Positions 21,203-31,510 of a DNA stretch of 64,000 nt are shown one piece after another (position 1 is the first letter of the stretch; each line of letters starts with the position of its first letter). The position numbers and the translations under genes are program-made. This DNA comes from Pollenia angustigena (lineage: Eukaryota; Arthropoda; Insecta; Diptera; Polleniidae), in the NCBI GenBank assembly GCA_930367215.1, contig OV884059.1:229275803-229339802 (forward strand). The letters are read 5' to 3'. Below the pieces are notes generated by a model. It ran no database searches. It was not told the DNA's origin and worked only from the letters and a program-made list of their open reading frames with translations.

Positions 21203-21276
21203 TGTCCCCGTAGGCTTGTTGGTAGTGAGCTAGTCTATTAGTGCGGGGGTTGTGAGTTCGATTCCCTCCAGAGACT
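21203..21276 (+). repeat. tRNA-like sequence (SINE-type head)
   Basis: TAGGCTTGTTGGTAG resembles an A box and GAGTTCGATTCCC is a near-consensus B box at tRNA-like spacing. The 3' part CTCCAGAGAC only partly pairs with GTTGTCCCCG at the 5' side, so a functional tRNA is unlikely. It is related to, but diverged from, the modules at 15048-15121 and 45629-45701. Its A-rich tail is not preserved. Confidence 0.5.
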
Positions 21277-21299
21277 CTGGTATCTAGCAGACAATGTTC

Positions 21300-21900
21300 T
21301 AAATTTCATTAAAATCTGTTAGACAGTGTTTAAAAGTTTAATAAAATTGGTTTGAAAGTGGGCGCAAGGACCCTATTCCGGAAAGCAGCTTGAAATTCTG
21401 GTCTGGTTTGCCCCATTTTCAATAGGCTTGATCCTTGAGCCAATAAGAACCTGTGTACTAAGCTTCATCAAACTATCTTCGAAATTGCGACCTGGGGTCT
21501 TATCACCGCATTCGATACTATCGTATCGAATAAACTATCGAATTTTTTTGCATACGATAGACACTGACGTGAATGAAAACTCGATAAATGTAATGTCGAG
21601 ATACTCGATATCGAATGCTATTATTTCAAACTCAATAAATTTCATTCGATATCGAGTTTCATGACACCAAAATAAATAATTTCGATAAATTTTGCTCGAT
21701 ATCGAATGCGGTGATTAGACCCCTGTACTTTGCGCACAAGGTTACATGAACAGCCAGCCTGCCAGCCGGACGGACATCGTTAGATCGACTCAGAAAGTGA
21801 TTCTGAGTCTATCGGTATACTTAAACAATTTGATGGTTTTATACACATCGGCACAAATGCATAATACCCTCTCCACTATTATGGTGTGTGTAAATTTAAC
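21300..21900 (-). mobile_element. mini-me/DINE-like repeat (minus), split by a Harbinger MITE
   Basis: On the minus strand the 5' end near 21900 reads CACACCATAATAGTGGAGAG..., then GGTATTATGCATTTGTGC, GATGTCCGTCCGG and CCTTGTGCGCAAAGTAC, in the same order as the copy at 36898-37623. The 3' hairpin is not retained. The element at 21495-21722 interrupts it. Confidence 0.65.
21495..21722. mobile_element. PIF/Harbinger-type MITE, 228 bp
   Basis: Left GGGTCTTATCACCGCATTCG and right ...CGAATGCGGTGATTAGACCC form a TIR with one internal mismatch. The TSD CTG flanks it (21492-21494, 21723-21725), fitting the CWG class of Harbinger targets. The uninterrupted site GCGACCTGTACTTT is visible (reverse-complemented) in the mini-me copy near 37080. 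The interior is rich in TATCGA palindromes. Confidence 0.85.
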
Positions 21901-22161
21901 GGAAAGTTCTTACTTACAGCAACAGCAATATTTGTAAAGTGGTTTGTTTGCTGACTGTTCAGCAGAGAAGATACGTATAGTGAGATTAAGCAAACATTTT
22001 TACTATCATTTTTCCAGTTTTTTGATTTTGCTGTGTTCTTTTTTTGGAAATTTAGTCAAGCAATTACAAAAACATTATAATTACAAAAACATAAAAACCG
22101 GGTTAAATTCTTTCGCCTATCGTTTGATGCAAGCAAAGATTCCCTTCGCAGCCATATTTAA
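21901..22161. other. No feature recognised
   Basis: Spacer. The 101-codon frame at 21944-22249 runs into the fold-back element and is not a gene. Confidence 0.4.
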
Positions 22162-22517
22162 AGGGCCAAATACACTAGTCAAATGCTTGTCCAGCGGGCG
22201 AATTCACTCGTGTACGTGTGCTGGACGTAATATTCGCCGTCATATCTAAATTTTTTGATTTTCCATCCAGCATTGTCGGTGTGACACATACAAACACATT
22301 ATCACTAATACAACCACTATGATTGTTGAGTAGTTTGATCAGTGTATTTGGGCCTTAATCAATCAAGCGCTATGGTAGAAAATGTGTTGTTAGTTTGACA
22401 CCGATGATGCTGGTTGGAAAATCAAAAAATTTAGATATGACGGCGAGTATAACGTCCAGCACATGTACACGAGTGAATTCGCCGTGACTTCAAGCATTTT
22501 GACCGTGTACAGACCCC
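22162..22517. mobile_element. TTAA-flanked fold-back MITE, 356 bp
   Basis: Arms of about 130 bp pair across a loop of about 90 bp (e.g. GACGGCGA.. against TCGCCGTC, then ATATCTAAATTTTTTGATTT with its complement). TTAA lies at 22158-22161 and 22518-22521. Ends are AGGGCC/GGGGTC-like. The TTAA target suggests piggyBac or Kolobok mobilisation. Confidence 0.75.
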
Positions 22518-22810
22518 TTAATATATTGTATAAAGTTTTATTTTCCATCTTACAAGCAGTCATTATCCCTAATCACATTTGCCGGCTTTAGCTTATAACC
22601 ACTATTATAATAGTGCTTAGAGTCCTCACACCTTCTCGGAAGAGTCATCTGCTTGCATTTTTTCAGGTTATATGAAATTAAGGCTACGCTAATTATAAAA
22701 ATTATCCAAGTTCTTTTGAAGATAATTAAGATCTTGTAAACGTTTGAGACTTTAAAATATTTTAACGTCATCTGCAAACATCAGTATGTTACAATAATTT
22801 ATTGCTTAAC
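22518..22810. other. No feature recognised
   Basis: Spacer; minus ORF 22550-22777 is not protein-like. Confidence 0.4.
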
Positions 22811-23150
22811 CCTGTCTTTACACATGCAAATAATTACTTGCATGTAGTGTATACGTATTATCTACGAAAATGTCGAAGAAAAAGCCGCAAGTCTTGCAAG
22901 TAGCTTGAATGTTTACACAGTCAGTTGTAAGTTAATTTTTCAAATGTTCCCATAGCGAAAACATCTTATAAAAAAACTTTGTTTTTCGATTTAAAAACGT
23001 TACCATATCAAAAATATTACCGAGTTATAACGAAACAAATTGAATAATATCTTCTTTATTTAATTTTCGGTCCATCTTGATGAAAAAATTATGCTTATTT
23101 TATAAAATATGTGACTCCAGTATTTCCGTTGTGGCTATATCATAATATAA

Positions 23151-23738
23151 AGGCAGAATTAGTCTTTAATATCTGTTCTGTTACGAATCAGCTGATCTGT
23201 TTTTGTTATTAAAAAACCTTTGAAATTGATTAGTTTTTCTGTTCTGTTGCAGTTCAGTTTGTTCAAGGCCCATCTATCAGGTCTGCTTACTTGTACAAAA
23301 ACAAAAAACTTTTTCTTTTAAGCTGTCAAAAACTAACTACCACATATACAAAGCAAAAGGAAAAACCGTGTGTGTAAACAACTTTTGAAAGCTCAAAAGA
23401 ACGAAAACAATGATCATCCGGCTTCTTGCGCAGACCTTTTCAATGGGCCTTGAGTTTGTTAAAATCAAAAAATTGTTAAGTAATTGTAAGTGACAGCAAA
23501 AAAATAATAAAAAATACATGTTTAAATTGAAATAAACTGCTTTTTGATTTTAAGAATTCATAAAATTTAATTTCTTGAAATTTATGTGCATCAAAGTTAT
23601 TGAAATAAAACAATGGACGGTGCAAAACTAATAAATTTGTCATAAATGGATGATAAGTTACTACAGAAGAACTATTACGATTTCGTAACAGAACGGCACG
23701 GAACAGAACAGAAACAGAAAGTAAAGACTAACTGAGCC
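23151..23738. mobile_element. TIR element (GGCAGAATTAGTCTTTA), copy A
   Basis: Ends AGGCAGAATTAGTCTTTA and ...AGTAAAGACTAACTGAGCC are inverted. Matching TTCTGTTCTGTTACG blocks lie subterminally. It matches 48001-48395 in inverse orientation along its length except for the insertion at 23264-23452. Confidence 0.75.
23264..23452. mobile_element. hAT-type MITE, 189 bp, with perfect TSD
   Basis: Ends CAAGGCCCAT and ATGGGCCTTG are perfectly inverted, with GGTCTGC/GCAGACC pairing just inside. The 8-bp TSD AGTTTGTT is exact (23256-23263, 23453-23460). The empty site CAGTTTGTTAAAATC is present, reverse-complemented, in the sister copy near 48283, which proves the insertion. Confidence 0.93.
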
Positions 23739-24227
23739 GTTACTGAGAAAATATTTTGATTAAAAATTTTGTTTTCAAAATGATTCAAATTTATAATTAA
23801 ATTACCATTGAGATGCGTTGTCGCATAGTTGTTCTCTTTTTTATTTGTTATTTTTTATAAATACACAGAAAATCCGCTATAAACATAACTTTTATATTAC
23901 TAAGTACCAGTAAATTAATACAAAAGTCATCCACGGTAACACTGTTTCTTCATTTGTCATTTTACTTGCTGCAAGTGTCAAAAATTTACTTGCAAGGAAA
24001 TTCTCTTGCAAGTTGGGCTGCAAGTACGAAAAATGTGATGGTGTTAGTAAAAATGTGTGAGTGTATTGAGTTTTTCAAACTTGGACATGCAAGTGTAACC
24101 CCTCCGTTTACACATGCAAGTGCAAGTTCTTAAAACTCAATACACTCACATTTGTCACTTAGATTCACACAATTTTTGTACTTTTAGCCAATCGGTTGAT
24201 TCCTAGATTTTTTGTTGATAATACGTA

Positions 24228-24499
24228 CCCAGTAAAAACTTCGCCTACTTTTTCAAAATGAATAGCTTCTTTAACTCATTATTTTGTAGCTTTCTTCTAT
24301 AACTACATCTATAACAACTTTCATAACTACTTTTTTCTGGATGTATGCAGGTAAAAAAAATAATGACTTAATTTTTAATGCGTTCATTTTGGGACATCCC
24401 TTGTAAAATTCATTGGTTCTTTCAGTAGAATTGTAAGAAGTGCTCTTATGTTTTTCTGATTACTCAACACATTATTTTGTAGGCGAAGTTTTTACTGGG
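24228..24499. mobile_element. TA-flanked MITE, 272 bp
   Basis: The 21-bp TIR is perfect: it begins CCCAGTAAAAACTTCGCCTA and ends with the complement. TA at 24226-24227 and 24500-24501. The intact copy at 51089-51093 shows the empty site ACGTATAC. Confidence 0.9.
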
Positions 24500-24511
24500 T
24501 ATGCACTACTT

Positions 24512-25313
24512 CCCTGCAAACAATTTCGATCGAAAAAGAATCTAAATAGTTTCTAGCAGAAATCTATCGCTTCTGCTATTCAATTCTTATTGATGTAGTA
24601 ACATCGTTCGGGAAGAAGTGACCCACTATGATAATATTTCCATTAAGAATCTACTTAGTGTCTATATTTTATGACGAATTAGAGCGCTTTGGTAGTTGAA
24701 TATAAATTGAATTTAGTAGTATCGCTTTTGGCTCTAAAAAGAACTCTTTTGATGTTAATTTTTTCTTATTGTTCCTAATAATAAAAAGTGGGCCATTTTA
24801 CTGTTTATCTTTCTTTGTTTTTGTTAGACGAGTCTGAGTAAAATAAAAAATGACTGTGCTGAAACTTTTGCAAATAATAAAAAATCTACACATTAGGCAA
24901 AACAATTGTTATGGCCAATTTCACCAATTCTTTTTAAATATAAATTCTTTTTTAAATATACATACATAGTTTTTCATATAATTTTGTTTTATTTGACATG
25001 AAAAACCTATTTTTAACATAAATAAATATTTAAATAAATTGGTGAAATTGGCCATTATTGTTTTAAAGTTAAAAACCTAATGTGGACAAATTTTTTTGCA
25101 AATCTTTGCAAAGAAGTCGATATTACATGGGCAATGTTTATTTTTGCTGTTGTTGCAATTTAATAACTGTTACAATAAATGAACAACTTTTTAAAGTGAC
25201 GAAAAAGTATAATTTTAGCACTGACTATTCGATTCTAACGTATTTTGTTGTTGCTAAATTCCGCAAAATCTACTGTTGATAATCGAAAATTACTCTGCCA
25301 ATTGATTGGAGGG
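24512..25313. mobile_element. TIR element of about 800 bp with a nested hairpin
   Basis: Ends CCCTGCAAACAATT and AATTGATTGGAGGG are imperfectly inverted (about 12 of 16). Comparison with the intact MITE at 50968-51128 places the insertion inside CACTACTTGCAAG. A 2-bp TT duplication is the best guess for the TSD. No transposase recognised. Confidence 0.6.
24890..25083. repeat. Hairpin element, 194 bp
   Basis: ACATTAGG...AACAAT...ATGGCCAATTTCACCAATT is inverted at the right as AATTGGTGAAATTGGCCAT...ATTGTT...CCTAATGT. It is nested in the preceding element. Confidence 0.75.
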
Positions 25314-25343
25314 TTGCAAGAAATTACTTGCGTGTGGAAACGT

Positions 25344-25848
25344 AGGGTAAACCCCAGGTTGGGCAAATCGTAAATAAAAGGTAAAAAAAATGTGGCCTAT
25401 TTCCCTGCGCATCATCGGTTTTTACCAAAATATTTCTCGAATTTGCAGACCTTAATTTTACGGACTGTGTTCTGCATAATAAAAACATTACTTTAACCAA
25501 CTTAAAAGAGTTATAGCGATAGCCAATGTATTCGATTTTTTAGCAGAAATTTGGGATTTACATATTTTATCAAATGCTCTACTGAACACAGTAGAAATGA
25601 CATCAGTATGTTAAAAAAACAACTTAATCCTTTATTAAACAAAGCTGGTTTCTTCTGTTTTTTCGTATTTTTTATCAAGAATTCTTCTTGAAGTCCAAAG
25701 TACATTTTGTTTTGTTTTTTTTTTTTTTTTTTTTTTTTTTGTCTTTATCCTTCTTTTTGACCTTTTTCAGCATAACTTGAAGGACAAAAGTAAACAAAGA
25801 GCTCGTGCCTAAGTTTTAACAATAACACTGGTTTACAGCCAAAAAATA
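25344..25848. repeat. Spacer with T-run and a dispersed inverted segment
   Basis: A T-run lies at 25713-25740. The segment 25655-25705 (TTTTTTCGTA...CAAGAATTCTTCTTGAAGT) recurs inverted at about 26992-27045. Otherwise nothing recognised. Confidence 0.45.
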
Positions 25849-26383
25849 CCAAGAACACCACATGCCTAGATAAGTTAATTGGGACCTCCTGAACACGAAA
25901 ATCGCTGTAATTTTTTTTTCTAAGTACCGTTTTTTAGATAACATATCGTGGGAAAGGTAATCGAATGCCTTTTCCATCGATATGCTGAAAATTTCTATCT
26001 GTCAAGAAATGGCTGAGTAATGGCACCTCAAAATTCCAAAAATGTTTTTTTTAATGTTTTTTTCAAAATTTTTAATTTTTATTTCGTTTTTTTACTACGT
26101 TATATTAAATATCTGGAATGTTTTATTTTTTAACCAAATATAATATTTAATTACCAAAATTTTAGGCGTAATTTGAAAAAAAATCGGATGAAAAATAAAG
26201 TTTTTATTAAGGATTTTGTGGAACGACAATATTTTCATCTCATATAAAATTCCGTGTTTTTTAAATCCATCAGTTTTAACGATTTAAAAAATATCTAAAA
26301 AACGGTACTTAGGAAAAAAAATTACAGCGGTTTTCGTGTTCAGGAGGTACCAATTAACTTATCTACGCATGTGGAGTTCTTGG
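25849..26383. mobile_element. TA-flanked element with arms of about 100 bp
   Basis: Starts CCAAGAACACCACATGCCTA and ends with its near-complement ...GCATGTGGAGTTCTTGG. Pairing runs inward through CTGAACACGAAAA and ACCGTTTTTTAGATA. TA at 25847-25848 and 26384-26385. 535 bp, non-coding. Confidence 0.85.
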
Positions 26384-26417
26384 TACTTTTCCAAATTAAA
26401 AATTTGTAAAGCAGTGT

Positions 26418-27441
26418 AATTAGTATTGTGGTTATTTTGTTGAACTGTTTTTAATCCAAATTTTAATATTTATACCCACACCACAATAGTGGAGAGGGTA
26501 TTATGCATTTGTGCTGATGTGCCAGTCCGGCTGGCTGGCAGGCTGGCTCAAATTTGGGGCATAGGTTTTTATTGGCACAAGGACCAAGTCTGTTGAAAAT
26601 GGGCCAAAGCGTAGGACCGCGAGGGAGGATAGGGGGAAATTTCTTCCTCTCAGAAGCTATCAAACCGATTTTAATGAAATTTAAAACATATATAGAAAAA
26701 TATCTTTATGGACACAAAAGGGATGCATTTTTAAAAAAATAGGCCCACAAGGGGAGGTAGGGGGCAATTTCTGCCTCTCACAAACTTTTAAACCGATTTT
26801 AATGACTTTTATTAATATAGATAAATCCATATTTATATGGACATATAAGCATGATGTGTTTTTAATACTGTGGTGTAGGGTATCATATGGTCGTTCTTGA
26901 CCGACTATACTTTCTTACTTGTTAAATTAAGCTTAAGTTCATCGAATTTAATTTTCATTTAATTATTTTTATGAAGAAAGGAATTTTACATTTGTACTTT
27001 GCACTTCAAGAAGAATTCTTGACAAAATGTACGAAAAAACAGGAATGAGGAAGCAGATGTAAATCAACTAAATAGATAGTCATTCAAAAAAGCAAATTTC
27101 GTTCTACCAAAGGTTAAATGCAATTTGGTTTAAAGATTGATGTTTACTTTTGATTGCCAGCAGTCGTTAATGGCACTCACGGCAAAATCCTCTGAAGATA
27201 TTGGGTGGTTGCAATTGAAACATGTTAGGGTAACCTGTCCGTAAAAGCCTGGGCACGAGCCCCGCGGCAGTCAGAAATGAAAAATTATCAATAAATTCTA
27301 ATTAATCTCATGTTGTAAAATTCCTTTCTTCATAAAATTAATTATGAAAATTAAATTTGATGATCTTTGGCCTAATTAAAATATCAAAATTTGAATTAAA
27401 ACCCATAAAAAGTTCAACAGAATAACCACAATACTAATAAA
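26418..27441. repeat. Inverted repeat split by a mini-me-like element
   Basis: The left arm (26418-26471 plus 26924-26995) pairs with the right arm (27309-27441). Blocks AGTATTGTGGTTATT, GTTGAACT and TTTATGAAGAAAGGAATTTT all occur inverted. The arm is continuous on the right but interrupted on the left by the element at 26473-26923. The loop (26996-27308) holds nothing recognisable. Confidence 0.7.
26473..26923 (+). mobile_element. mini-me/DINE-like repeat copy
   Basis: Starts TACCCACACCACAATAGTGG, has AGTCCGGCTGGCTGGC in place of (GTCY)n, and ends with GGTCGTTCTTGACCGAC plus TATACTTTCTTACTTGTT. It shares its body (TTTAAACCGATTTTAATG twice) with 36898-37623. The overlapping ORFs on both strands are shadows. 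Confidence 0.7.
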
Positions 27442-28404
27442 AGTTGTTAATTATAGAACATCAGTCATAGCTAAAGATTCAGGAAAACTGTATTGACATG
27501 GATTTACTCAGTAAAAAATTTCAAGGTTACCGGAAGAAAAGAAACTATATGAGCGCTGATATACTGCTGGCTCTTACATACAACTTAGAAGCAACCGAGA
27601 GGCGAAAACCATTGAAGTGAGTTTTTAATTAAAGTAAATGAAAGTAATTATGCAATCGGTCATCAAATCGTTTTTGAGCAGAGAGGAAAAAAGTGCTCCC
27701 AAGTGGGAATTTGCCATATAAAAGTCATGCCTCTTGTAAGAAGGTTTGTAAGGGGGATATATGATTATCTCCCTTTTTTTACTGGTAGTAAGGGAGATAC
27801 TTGATGAAGGACAGAGTAAGTAACACATTTGTCTATGGTTTTTTGATATCATATGAGTGTTTCCTGTCTTATTATCTGATTGTCGTGATTAAGTATAAAA
27901 ATATTGCTGTTTACAAATTCCTAGAATTTTTCTAGAAATTGTTAACTTAAACAAATAACAACTATTAAAAATAAAGACATATGACATTTGTGTGGATAGA
28001 ATGAAAAACTGAGCGAAAAATTTATTAAATACCAAAAAAAGGAATACAATTTTATAGTGATTTCGTAAGAAAAAATTATACAAAAAAGACCCAATGTGAA
28101 TTGTTACAGGTTACTTTTTTTAAGATTGAAAAAAAGTTAACGTAAACATATGTCTACTAATGTAAATGTGTTTGCATGTAAGATATCGTTCGCTATAACC
28201 CAGTTGGCCAGATTGCCGTTGACGGCATCGTATGTATGCACGATTTGTCCGCTATCGTTTAGATTTTCTAGAAGATAATTAAGAGGAAATCGTCGCATAC
28301 GACAGTAAATGCAACCTTGTCTTAAAAGTTGTCTTTATGTTGGACAGCATTAAGGACATTGTGTGAAATGGTATTAGGGATATTGTTTTATAAGTGGTGT
28401 TGTA
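27442..28404. other. No feature recognised
   Basis: No TIR pair or protein-like frame. The short segment 28195-28265 (CAGTTGGCCAGATTGCCGTT...) is GC-richer and open in one plus frame but too short to assign. Confidence 0.4.
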
Positions 28405-28822
28405 AAGGGTGTCCCAGTAAGAATGCTATTTTTCATTTTAGAATACAAGCACGTATGTTTTCACAACTAATAGTCGGAATAAACATATCTGTGGCATTTT
28501 GACAAAACATCTTAAGTCAAATTTTAAAAATCGAAAAAAAATGTTGTAAGTCGTACGAATTTTCATTCAAATAATATTTTTTTTGACGTTTTTAAAATTT
28601 AGTATTTTAAACGAAATTTTTCTTTAATTTTGCTTTATTTTCTTACTTAATAAAAATAATTTTTCACCTCGTTTTTTAAAAAAACTTTTTTGTCATCTTA
28701 TCTCGACTTAAGATGTTTTCTCAAATTGCCACAGATATGTAATAGCTGACAAATTTCAGAGTTGCCACTTGCGCAAAAAAATTGTAATTAATTTAAATGT
28801 GCACTCTTAGCGAGACACCCTT
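28405..28822. mobile_element. TA-flanked element, 418 bp, hosting a nested MITE
   Basis: AAGGGTGTCCCAGTAAGAAT at the left is inverted at the right (...CTCTTAGCGAGACACCCTT) with a few mismatches. TA at 28403-28404 and 28823-28824. The middle is occupied by the MITE at 28483-28740. Confidence 0.8.
28483..28740. mobile_element. MITE, AAAACATCTTAAGTC TIR family, copy 1
   Basis: The TIR of about 36 bp begins ACATATCTGTGGCATTTTGA and includes AAAACATCTTAAGTC. It is mirrored at the right end. A related copy lies at 52621-52854 in the other orientation. Confidence 0.75.
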
Positions 28823-28996
28823 TATCAAAAACTCTTGACGGCAAAGTGTTGAATGCTTTTCTGTCGCAGTTGAATGCTTTTCTATCACTTCATTTTCATA
28901 AAATTCTCACATTCTTTTTTGTTGATTTAAATACCTGCATACAATTTACGAATTAGGGCAAACTAGTTAATACGAAAACATCCTGACGAAGGTAAT

Positions 28997-29517
28997 CGCG
29001 GGCTGGAATAAAGAATTACATATATTGTATATAAGTGACTATAACTGAAACATCCTTTTTTGCAAAATTTCTTTTACACAATCCATAGAAATGGGTAAAA
29101 TTTGTTTGTTTTTGGCGGCGGGGGTTTGAATAAACATCCAACTTTTCTTCTTCTGTATCCACAACTTCATCACTATATATAAAAAAATATGTGTCTTACA
29201 TGGCGTCACATAAAAGTGTTCTTTTATTATCATTATTAATTTTATTTTTGTATGCAATACATAAGTAGCTGTATAGAAAAAGTACCAAAAATATATATGG
29301 GTAAATCCAAAGTGTTGAACGTGAGTGTCGTACGCATCAAAAATGCAATAACATTTTAAACAACAAATATTTTTACGTTCTCTTAATCGTTAAATTATAG
29401 TACTGTTATCTATGCTTAAGTTTATGGAGCGCGCGAAGTAGCGGTTCGAACGTAAAAAAGTAGTTGTAGTTTTATTGGTCATGTATAAAAAGGCGGAAAT
29501 CCGCGAAACCTGGAACA
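28997..29517. repeat. 0.5-kb inverted duplication, left copy
   Basis: It matches 35896-36425 in inverse orientation along about 520 bp, e.g. CATTTTAAACAACAAATATT and AAATCCAAAGTGTTGAACGT. Divergence is moderate. Open frames on the two copies (29039-29257 minus, 36216-36401 plus) are not conserved with each other, so it is probably non-coding. Family unknown. Confidence 0.75.
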
Positions 29518-29938
29518 ATTTTTTAGTCAAACTGCTTTCAGAATTTCACGTAGCAATGTAACATTAATATGTCTTTGGTTTGATTCCAAAATCATCTGTA
29601 TTTTTTTTAAGCCGAAATCTGTGTCGATAATTTAACTGAATAATGATTAAAACAAAATAAAAAATTACCGTTAATCCGAATAACATGTTTCTCTTTGAAC
29701 TCTTCCTTATATAACAGAGCATGTAAGAAAATTTTTTTGGAATAATTTTTATCAAATATCACCTCTTTTAAGGAAGATAATATTAAAGAAAACATACAAT
29801 AAAACATTCTAACAAATAAAAAATTACATTTGCACAACTTTGCAGTCTGATTGTTCATCTAATAGTGTTTTCTGTTCTAAAAAATAATGATGCATTATAG
29901 TTGTGTAATATATTTATTAGGTTACACGAACCCTTATA
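29518..29938. other. No feature recognised
   Basis: AT-rich; the overlapping minus frames show no family motif. Confidence 0.4.
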
Positions 29939-30460
29939 GGCCTTTTACACTGATCAACATCTAACATCTACCATCAAAAATGTGGAAAATGTGAAACACT
30001 CGTTTACATTGCTCCCATCTAACATCTACCATCAAGCAAAAATGTCACCATTTTTGAAAAAAAAAAATTTTTAAATTTAAAATGTTTTTTTCTCACAAAA
30101 GTGCCAAAATTTAAAAAGAAAACTCAAAAATGTATTTGAAGTTTAATTTGTTTTAAAATATAAAAAAAAATACTTACCAAAAAAACATTGCAATAAAAGA
30201 TTTAACTTGGCAAATGGTAACGCTGCTTTCAATACAAACTTCTTTTTGTCAGTGATGCCACAATAATAATATAACTTATTGCCAGTTTTCTAGTGATGAC
30301 ACTAAAATAATCGAAAGATGTAGAATGGAATACAATGAGATAGGAACATCTTTTAAAGATGTGGGTTTTTAGTCCTATGTATTTCTTATGGAAAGATGTT
30401 AACATCTTCGCAAATGGTGGCAAATTGATGGTAGATGTTAGATGTTCAGTGTAAAAAGGT
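29939..30460. mobile_element. TA-flanked TIR element, 522 bp
   Basis: Left GGCCTTTTACACTGATCAAC...ATCTAACATCTACCATCAA is inverted at the right (TTGATGGTAGATGTTAGATG...CAGTGTAAAAAGGT). TA at 29937-29938 and 30461-30462. The block ATCTAACATCTACC also repeats at 30028. Non-coding. Confidence 0.8.
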
Positions 30461-30513
30461 TATTACAAAGTGATACATTTTTCTAAATTACAATGGAACA
30501 AAATAAAAGCTAC

Positions 30514-31502
30514 CATGGTGAAATTACTAGAAGGTGGCAGCACTAGGAATTGTTGTACAACAATACAACAAAAACAGGCAAATTTGTTTGTGTAAAATAG
30601 TTCATTATGTCAAAAATATGGATTTTCACCACACCAAAATATTATTGTTTTTATTGCATATGCTGAATTTAAACCTGAATAAAAACTTCGAGAAATTTAC
30701 AAAGCAAAGCAGTGGAAGCTCCCCGAAGTTTTAATGAACTACAAGCGAATGTTTTCCGGTAACAAAAGCTTACAATCTATGGGCAGGTTGTAAGAAATAC
30801 AGAAAAAACTAGACAACAATGTAACAGATCAAGTGTATGTTGAATTTAACTAAAAAAATTTGTGCTGAAGGAGAAATTTTCCTCGCAGATAATTTGGCTC
30901 AAAAGAGACGTGAGGATAAACGCAACAAACGTAGGTTTCGCAAAAGTAAGCCCACACACAAAGAGGAAGTCAGATGTTTGGTGGATATACAAATGCAGGC
31001 TTTGCAGCAGTAATCATAAAAGATCAGGGTATAGCAGAAGTTGCAGTGCAGATATTTCAAAAGAAAGATCAAACTACAGAAGAAGTCGCAGTTGTGAAAA
31101 GGAAAGTTGTGAAGATAAAAGGAATCTCTACGAGCCTACAAAAGATATTGTCGGCTTAATATGCAAATCTTCTTCTTTTTAACTGAATTGAGATTTTGAT
31201 GCCGTGTGATAGAGAAGGATACGCATCGTCGACCAGCATGTAGTTTTTATTCAATTTGAGTCGAAATATGTAAAACCAACAATATTTTTGGTTTCCTCTC
31301 AAGCAGGAAATAAGAAAAATAAAAATTCACTTTCAATTTTGTGTTTTTATCTTGAAGAATGATTTTTATAATCTAAAAATGTATTTAAGTGACATTACCT
31401 AAAAAAAAAAACCAATAATTTTGACATAATGGAAGTTCACCATGCATTGAGCAAAAAATAAATGATTCCGTAGTGCTGCCACCTTCTAATTATTTCACCA
31501 TG
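30514..31502. mobile_element. P-element-superfamily-like transposon, non-autonomous
   Basis: The left end CATGGTGAAATTACTAGAAG...GTGGCAGCACTA and the inverted right end form imperfect TIRs of about 32 bp. The 8-bp TSD AAAGCTAC is exact (30506-30513, 31503-31510). Both the TSD length and the end sequence (compare CATGATGAAATAAC...AAGGTGG of the Drosophila P element) point to the P superfamily. It is 989 bp and no transposase domain was recognised. A segment at about 31150-31250 also recurs inverted at 42540-42640. Confidence 0.8.
30862..31182 (+). CDS. Two overlapping unidentified frames inside the P-like element
   Basis: A 106-codon frame (30862-31182) and a 61-codon frame (30974-31159, reading NAGFAAVIIKDQGIAEVAVQ...) overlap. 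The shorter one has balanced composition and normal-looking codons. The longer one is lysine/serine-rich and is probably its shadow. I do not recognise either as part of P transposase. They could be a captured host exon or a decayed part of the element's own gene. Confidence 0.25.
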   Translation: MLKEKFSSQIIWLKRDVRINATNVGFAKVSPHTKRKSDVWWIYKCRLCSSNHKRSGYSRSCSADISKERSNYRRSRSCEKESCEDKRNLYEPTKDIVGLICKSSSF

Positions 31503-31510
31503 AAAGCTAC

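Larger units (their letters stand above)
22811..24099 (-). mobile_element. CACATGCAAGT-type MITE, copy A, split by insertions
   Basis: Left part TTTACACATGCAAATAATTA...GTGTATACGTATTATC and right part GTGTATTGAGTTTTTCAAAC...ACATGCAAG match the intact copy at 50968-51128 in inverse orientation. About 1 kb of other repeats, including 23151-23738, separates the halves. Confidence 0.65.
24103..25343 (+). mobile_element. CACATGCAAGT-type MITE, copy B, split by two insertions
   Basis: GTTTACACATGCAAGTGCAA...TTGATAATACGTA, then CACTACTT, then TTGCAAG...ACTTGCGTGTGGAAACG add up to the intact 161-bp form at 50968-51128. Insertions are at 24228-24499 and 24512-25313. It lies back to back with copy A. 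Confidence 0.75.

Noticed and set aside
21203..21276. Functional tRNA gene
   Set aside because: A and B boxes are present but the acceptor and anticodon stems do not pair; kept only as a tRNA-derived repeat.
28195..28265. GC-richer open frame (YNPVGQIAVDGIVCMHDLSA)
   Set aside because: About 23 codons, no splice sites, no recognised family; too short to report as a gene.
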